Below are positions 53,740 through 57,295 of a stretch of DNA of 57,295 nt, one piece after another. A program made the translations under genes and the position numbers. The stretch is taken from positions 1 to 57,295 of the forward strand of contig JAUXOG010000054.1 of NCBI GenBank assembly GCA_030682385.1, given 5' to 3'. How positions within the stretch are numbered: position 1 is the first letter of the stretch; each line of letters opens with the position of its first letter. Under the pieces are notes generated by a model that made no database searches, was not told the origin of the DNA, and worked only from the letters and a program-made list of their open reading frames with translations. The DNA is from Bacteroidota bacterium (GTDB lineage: Bacteria > Bacteroidota > Ignavibacteria > UBA10030 > BY39).

Positions 53740-55047
53740 ATGTATGCGTCAGTAATTGGTAAAAAGTTGGTTGAATTAATAAATAAAGAAGAAAAGAAAG
53801 AGAGAACTCCAAAAGAATTTTTCAACGAAGTATATTTCCCTCTTTTTTATGATCATCCAAAATATTTCCATTGGACGATTAATTCTCCATTTGTTCAAGG
53901 ATATAAATCAAGTAGACCCCCCAGCAAAGAACAGAGGGCACAAAAACTGGAAGAATTACACAACAAAGTAAGAACCTTAAAACCAGACGCAAGTTTTTCG
54001 ATTGGTTTTGGTGCGGCAGATGATACAGCTACAACATCTGGTCAGATTACTTCTTTAACTCTTCCTATTGAAAGCCATGATATTTACTATTCTTGGATTG
54101 GAGCTGGTTTTGGTATTGGAATGGCTGGTGGTCTCGTAATGCTAATTGATAATCCGGAAATATTAAAAATAATTTATGAAGGTTGGTGTAAATATAGACA
54201 ACTCTTGAATGAAACTGGAATTCTAAAAGGAAATCAAATAGAAACTTGGAACGGACAGTGGTTAAGTTATGCTCTGAACAATAATGATTACCTCACAAAA
54301 TTATTCAATCCAGTTGAAGTTAAAAAAGAAGGGGCTGCAATACCAACTCAAAGTTGGATCAAAGTATTATTTGCGATTGCCAAAAAATTCCCAAACGGAA
54401 AATTAATGGCTTATGTCTATAACTTAGGGCAAACAAATACTACTATAGGATTTATACAAATCAATCTTCCTGAGATAAAACGGGAAATTGAGATGTATAA
54501 TCTTCTGTTTGGCGACTTTGATGTAAATCTTAAAAAAGCAATAGAGGATGTTTATACTACTCAGTATTCATTTAAATATGTTTGTCAAAATGGTGCTATC
54601 GGGTTAAAAGAAATTGAGCCTAAAGGTCTAAAAGAATATTTACCAAGTAAAAATAAAGAAGCAAAAGAAATAAAATTTAAGAGAGACGAGAAAAATTTAA
54701 TTAACTATAACATTTACTTATCATGGGTGATAGCTATGCTAAATAACAAAACTATAATTCAGAAAGCTGAAGAAGCAGCTAATATGCTGTTATCTTATGC
54801 ATCAAAATCTTCAAGAGGAAAGACAACCGAATCAAATAAAGTTAAAATACTATTGGATTCAGTTTCTCGAAGAGCATTTATAGAAAACCTTGTTCCTTTG
54901 ATTGAGGGAAGTAAAAACGATTTTTTCAACGCATTAGTTGAGGAAATTGATAAAATGCAAGCAGACAAGTTCCCTTACTTTCTTACCTTACTAAAATTTA
55001 AATATGTTTATTTAACCAACAAAAATCTTAAAGGAGAAAAGAAATGA
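53740..55047 (+). CDS. Putative large subunit (Cas8-like) of the type I effector
   Basis: A 435-residue protein lacking similarity I can name. The N-terminal half contains a beta-rich segment SFSIGFGAADDTATTSGQIT followed by YYSWIGAGFGIGMAGGLVML; the C-terminal quarter is helical (FIENLVPLIEGSKNDFFNAL). There are no CxxC zinc motifs, which many Cas8a/b proteins have. Its position between cas3 and the Cas7-like gene and its size make Cas8 likely. Overlaps the next gene by four bases. Confidence 0.55.
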   Translation: MYASVIGKKLVELINKEEKKERTPKEFFNEVYFPLFYDHPKYFHWTINSPFVQGYKSSRPPSKEQRAQKLEELHNKVRTLKPDASFSIGFGAADDTATTSGQITSLTLPIESHDIYYSWIGAGFGIGMAGGLVMLIDNPEILKIIYEGWCKYRQLLNETGILKGNQIETWNGQWLSYALNNNDYLTKLFNPVEVKKEGAAIPTQSWIKVLFAIAKKFPNGKLMAYVYNLGQTNTTIGFIQINLPEIKREIEMYNLLFGDFDVNLKKAIEDVYTTQYSFKYVCQNGAIGLKEIEPKGLKEYLPSKNKEAKEIKFKRDEKNLINYNIYLSWVIAMLNNKTIIQKAEEAANMLLSYASKSSRGKTTESNKVKILLDSVSRRAFIENLVPLIEGSKNDFFNALVEEIDKMQADKFPYFLTLLKFKYVYLTNKNLKGEKK

Positions 55048-56099
55048 ATAATTTTATTTATTTACGTGGTCTTCGTCGTGTAGAACATACGGTATTCTGT
55101 GTTCAAGAGGGGCAAAAGTCGTACTACGATCAACAGTTTGGTGTGCGTTGTGCTTATTCAAGTGGTCAACAAGTTAAAAGATCAATTCTTGATTCAGTAC
55201 TTGAATCCCTAAATGAACCACAAGCTCCAATCACATTTAACTATGAAATAACCAATGATAAAAACATTGCAAATAAAGAACCGTGGTCACCATGTGATCC
55301 TTCCTATACCGATCAGTTACTTGGTGGTTGGATGCGTGCACAAACTGGTGTCACACCAGTAAAAAGAAGAAGTGCATTTTCTATCTCTGCAATGAGGCCT
55401 TTACATCCATTACTTGGTGGATTAGAATGGGATAAAGAAAATTTGACATTTGATAGAAGTAATAATCCAAATCAGCATCCGGTGATAGTAAAAGATACTG
55501 CTGGAAGAGTTATGACTGAAGAGGAAATTAAAAGTTTTCTCTCTGAAAACAAAAGGGTTCTACCCCGCCGGAACTGGATACCAGACAATACTCGTGCAAC
55601 TGGTTTGTTTATTTATGATGTGGCCGTGGATTTAAGAACTTTATTTTGTATTTCTACTAATGTTCACGAACCGGAATTAACTAATGAAATAAAAGAAAAA
55701 TTAATAGCTGACGGCTGGATTAAAAGTAAAAACGTTTTTGGCGAATGCTTGTTATGTCCAGAAGCAAGACGTAATACAATTATTGATGCTGTTGCCAAAG
55801 GATTAATTGACTGGCGTATTACGAGTAACCAATCAAGAACATTTAGTTTGATGGAAACTCTTGCAATTGCCATTAGTGATAATGCGAATAAAATTGCCGC
55901 AACAATAAGAGCTGATTTAAATGAAGAAAAAGAAAGAAGTGCAAAACCAATAATTGATAGAGCGGTTGGCGCTAATCTATTTATTACTTTGCCATGTAAC
56001 GGTTATATAGCTGGCGCTGGCGGTGAGCTAAATGCTCTTGAAAATGCGGAAAATAAATTAAAAGAAATGATGCTATCATTTGATTATGAAAACCAATGA
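55044..56099 (+). CDS. Putative Cas7-like backbone subunit
   Basis: A 351-residue protein. The N-terminus FIYLRGLRRVEHTVFCVQEG and GVRCAYSSGQQVKRSILDSV resemble the first strand and the basic helix (DevR-type GxxLRxxI) of Cas7 proteins, and FISISAMRPLHPLLGG-like sequences at residue about 110 the thumb region. C-terminal NLFITLPCNGYIAGAGGELN contains a small glycine loop. It would coat crRNA in Cascade. Weak in familiar Cas7 motifs, so the call rests on context as well. Confidence 0.6.
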   Translation: MNNFIYLRGLRRVEHTVFCVQEGQKSYYDQQFGVRCAYSSGQQVKRSILDSVLESLNEPQAPITFNYEITNDKNIANKEPWSPCDPSYTDQLLGGWMRAQTGVTPVKRRSAFSISAMRPLHPLLGGLEWDKENLTFDRSNNPNQHPVIVKDTAGRVMTEEEIKSFLSENKRVLPRRNWIPDNTRATGLFIYDVAVDLRTLFCISTNVHEPELTNEIKEKLIADGWIKSKNVFGECLLCPEARRNTIIDAVAKGLIDWRITSNQSRTFSLMETLAIAISDNANKIAATIRADLNEEKERSAKPIIDRAVGANLFITLPCNGYIAGAGGELNALENAENKLKEMMLSFDYENQ

Positions 56100-56119
56100 T
56101 AAAAATTGCCTTTTAAACT

Positions 56120-56160
56120 TCAAAAAAATCCGCTCCGTCTGAAACTTTGAGCATCAGTAA
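56120..56160 (+). pseudogene. 5' fragment of a BRO gene (duplicate remnant)
   Basis: AAAAAAATCCGCTCCG at 56122 recurs at 56409 inside the BRO gene, and both continue with similar bases (translated, KKIRS followed by W/stop-N). The fragment is 41 bases, out of register with any start, and precedes the intact copy by about 290 bases. Confidence 0.55.
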
Positions 56161-56197
56161 ATCGGAATATTTATGCTGACGAATGATGATATGTTAA

Positions 56198-56350
56198 GTC
56201 GGATTAATAATCCGACCTACTATTCTGTACTCACTTGAACTACTACTTCGTCTGCCATCGCAAGCTTTGGCTTTTTTGTCGCGGTGTGCAGGTGGAACAA
56301 ACATCGGATGGTGTTTCCCTCGGCAAGTTTCAAACTTTGAAGAAGGAAAC
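56198..56350. repeat. Palindromic repeats between cas7-like and BRO genes
   Basis: GTCGGATTAATAATCCGAC (56198-56216) is a near-perfect palindrome. At 56313-56350 GTTTCC and GGAAAC enclose AAGTTTCAAACTT, another common Bacteroidota-type palindrome. No gene is present in 56161-56381. Confidence 0.6.
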
Positions 56351-56381
56351 CTTATGATGTGAATTAAAAAAGGAAAAACGT

Positions 56382-57086
56382 ATGAATGCTATAAAATTAT
56401 TTGAGTCGAAAAAAATCCGCTCCGCCTGGAACATCGAAGAACAGAAGTGGCATTTCTCCGTTGCAGACGTTGTAGAAGCATTGACGGATACCGTTAATGC
56501 GAAAGATTACATCAAAAAGATGCGGAAAAGAGACCCCGAGTTAAATTCCAACTGGGGGACAATTTGTCCCCCTCTTGAACTTATCGCCCCAGACGGGAAA
56601 AGACGGAAAACACAATGCGCAAACGTTGAAGGACTGCTGCGAATCATCCAATCCATTCCTTCACCCAAAGCCGAACCCTTTAAACGCTGGCTTGCTCGTG
56701 TTGGATACGAGCGCTTGGAAGAAATTGAGAATCCGGAATTGGCTTCCAAGCGGATGAGAGAACTTTATAAAGCAAAAGGATATTCTGATGAGTGGGTCGA
56801 AAAGCGAATACGTGGAATTGCGATAAGAGATGAATTAACAGATGAGTGGAAAAAACGAGGTGTAAAAGAAAAGAAAGAATTTGCGATATTGACTTCTGAA
56901 ATATCCAAAGCAACCTTTAACCTGACACCGGCTGAATATAAAGATTATAAGGGATTGGCGAAGCCGTCGGATAATCTTTGGGATCACATGAACGATCTCG
57001 AACTGATCTTCAGTATGCTCGGAGAAGCATCTACAACGGACAGAATCAAAAAAAAGGCGCTTGCGAAAATGATATCGCTTACATAA
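56382..57086 (+). CDS. BRO-N domain (antirepressor-like) protein
   Basis: A 234-residue protein with an N-terminal BRO domain: IKLFESKKIRSAWNIEEQKW, VADVVEALTDTVNAKDYIKK, LLRIIQSIPSPKAEPFKRWL. The C-terminal half resembles the phage KilA-C/BRO-C-type helical region (SDEWVEKRIRGIAIRDELTD). BRO proteins occur in phages and as host genes of unknown role; they bind nucleic acid. It lies between the cas7-like gene and cas4 and ends 18 bases before the cas4 TTG. An insertion into the operon is likely. Confidence 0.85.
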   Translation: MNAIKLFESKKIRSAWNIEEQKWHFSVADVVEALTDTVNAKDYIKKMRKRDPELNSNWGTICPPLELIAPDGKRRKTQCANVEGLLRIIQSIPSPKAEPFKRWLARVGYERLEEIENPELASKRMRELYKAKGYSDEWVEKRIRGIAIRDELTDEWKKRGVKEKKEFAILTSEISKATFNLTPAEYKDYKGLAKPSDNLWDHMNDLELIFSMLGEASTTDRIKKKALAKMISLT

Positions 57087-57104
57087 TTGTAATTAATTTG
57101 ACAC

Positions 57105-57295
57105 TTGACCACCGGAACACATATAAACTATTACTTTGTTTGTCACCGAAAACTATGGTTATTTTCTCACGGTTTATCTATGGAGCAAACATCAGATACC
57201 GTGTTAATCGGCAAACTCATCGACGAGAACTCGTACTCACGCGAAGAGAAAGGCATTGATATCGACGGCGTTATAAACATCGATTGGATTGACCT
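57105..57295 (+). CDS. cas4: Cas4 endonuclease, N-terminal part (cut by window end)
   Basis: From the TTG at 57105 the frame reads [20 protein letters not shown], then MEQTSDTVLIGKLIDENSY and ends IDGVINIDWID at the window edge. This is the N-terminus of type I-B-like Cas4: the first Cys of the 4Fe-4S site ([10 protein letters not shown]) and the RecB-type GKLIDE start are visible. An in-frame TGA lies two codons before the TTG, so the start cannot be further upstream. Cas4 trims prespacers for Cas1-Cas2, so an adaptation module should follow immediately to the right. Confidence 0.9.
   Translation, partial: MTTGTHINYYFVCHRKLWLFSHGLSMEQTSDTVLIGKLIDENSYSREEKGIDIDGVINIDWID

Noticed and set aside
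56978-57259. ATG frame covering the window's right end
   Set aside because: It is out of frame with the convincing Cas4 translation starting at 57105 and overlaps the BRO gene.
47469-57295. CRISPR array inside the window
   Set aside because: I looked for regularly spaced direct repeats beside the cas genes and found only palindromic REP-like elements; no array is visible.
47633-57295. tRNA-Pro as attachment site of an integrated element carrying the cas locus
   Set aside because: No integrase gene and no duplicated tRNA 3' end were seen in the window; it remains possible only beyond the right edge.

Overview
The window looks like a chromosomal contig from an uncultured or poorly sampled member of the Bacteroidota/Chlorobi-Ignavibacteria group. 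Two secreted proteins end in a type IX secretion (T9SS) sorting domain with the NYPNPFNP signature. There is an LptD-type outer-membrane protein, many lipoproteins with short lipoboxes, and short dispersed palindromes of the kind common in these genomes. Composition is moderately AT-rich. No plasmid or prophage backbone is visible.

Region 1 (1-15.8 kb) is mostly housekeeping. It holds a sugar-type ABC ATPase, a site-2 protease, aspartate-semialdehyde dehydrogenase followed by a fused homocysteine methyltransferase/methylene-THF reductase, a class II aldolase overlapping D-Ala-D-Ala ligase, a heavy-metal P-type ATPase with its ArsR/CadC-type sensor and a candidate operator, a glyoxalase-fold protein, a zinc-ribbon protein paired with an alpha-solenoid protein of unknown role, a CDGSH Fe-S protein, urocanate hydratase, an adenosine-specific kinase and a Mut7-C RNase.

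Region 2 (15.9-20.2 kb) is a defence cassette: a 5-methylcytosine methyltransferase, a MORC/Hsp90-like GHKL ATPase whose C-terminus carries a HEPN-like R-x4-H motif, and a Vsr endonuclease. A helical-repeat protein and a decayed DUF433/DUF5615 toxin-antitoxin fusion broken by a dispersed repeat follow.

Region 3 (20.2-31.7 kb) is a minus-strand envelope and maintenance block (FkbM methyltransferase, FtsB/DivIC, four-helix-bundle protein, RarA, ROK kinase, LptD), then a YgiQ radical-SAM protein and a stand-alone type ISP/IIG-like restriction-methyltransferase.

Region 4 (31.9-47.5 kb) holds surface and signalling genes: an FG-GAP T9SS protein, a small beta-barrel, and a six-gene minus-strand operon with an M2/M3-type peptidase lipoprotein, a triple-PAS hybrid histidine kinase, two lipoproteins, a membrane protein and an AhpD-like protein. 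A three-gene operon then pairs a dockerin-bearing T9SS protein with a cohesin-like lipoprotein. A plus-strand operon with HAD hydrolase and AcpS, and a MerR regulator, complete it.

Region 5 (47.5-57.3 kb) starts at a tRNA-Pro(GGG) preceded by a GIY-YIG nuclease relic and followed by palindromic repeats. It then runs into a divergent type I CRISPR-Cas operon: cas6, a four-module Myb/SANT-like DNA-binding protein, two unknown small genes, a second unrelated-looking cas6, cas5-like, cas3 (HD plus helicase), a Cas8-like subunit, a Cas7-like subunit, a BRO-family gene, and the first 63 codons of cas4 cut by the window end. No CRISPR array is in the window; it and cas1/cas2 are expected beyond the right edge. 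This operon, with two Cas6 proteins and an embedded Myb-like protein, is the most unusual system here. The Dcm/MORC-HEPN/Vsr cassette and the cohesin-dockerin pair come next.
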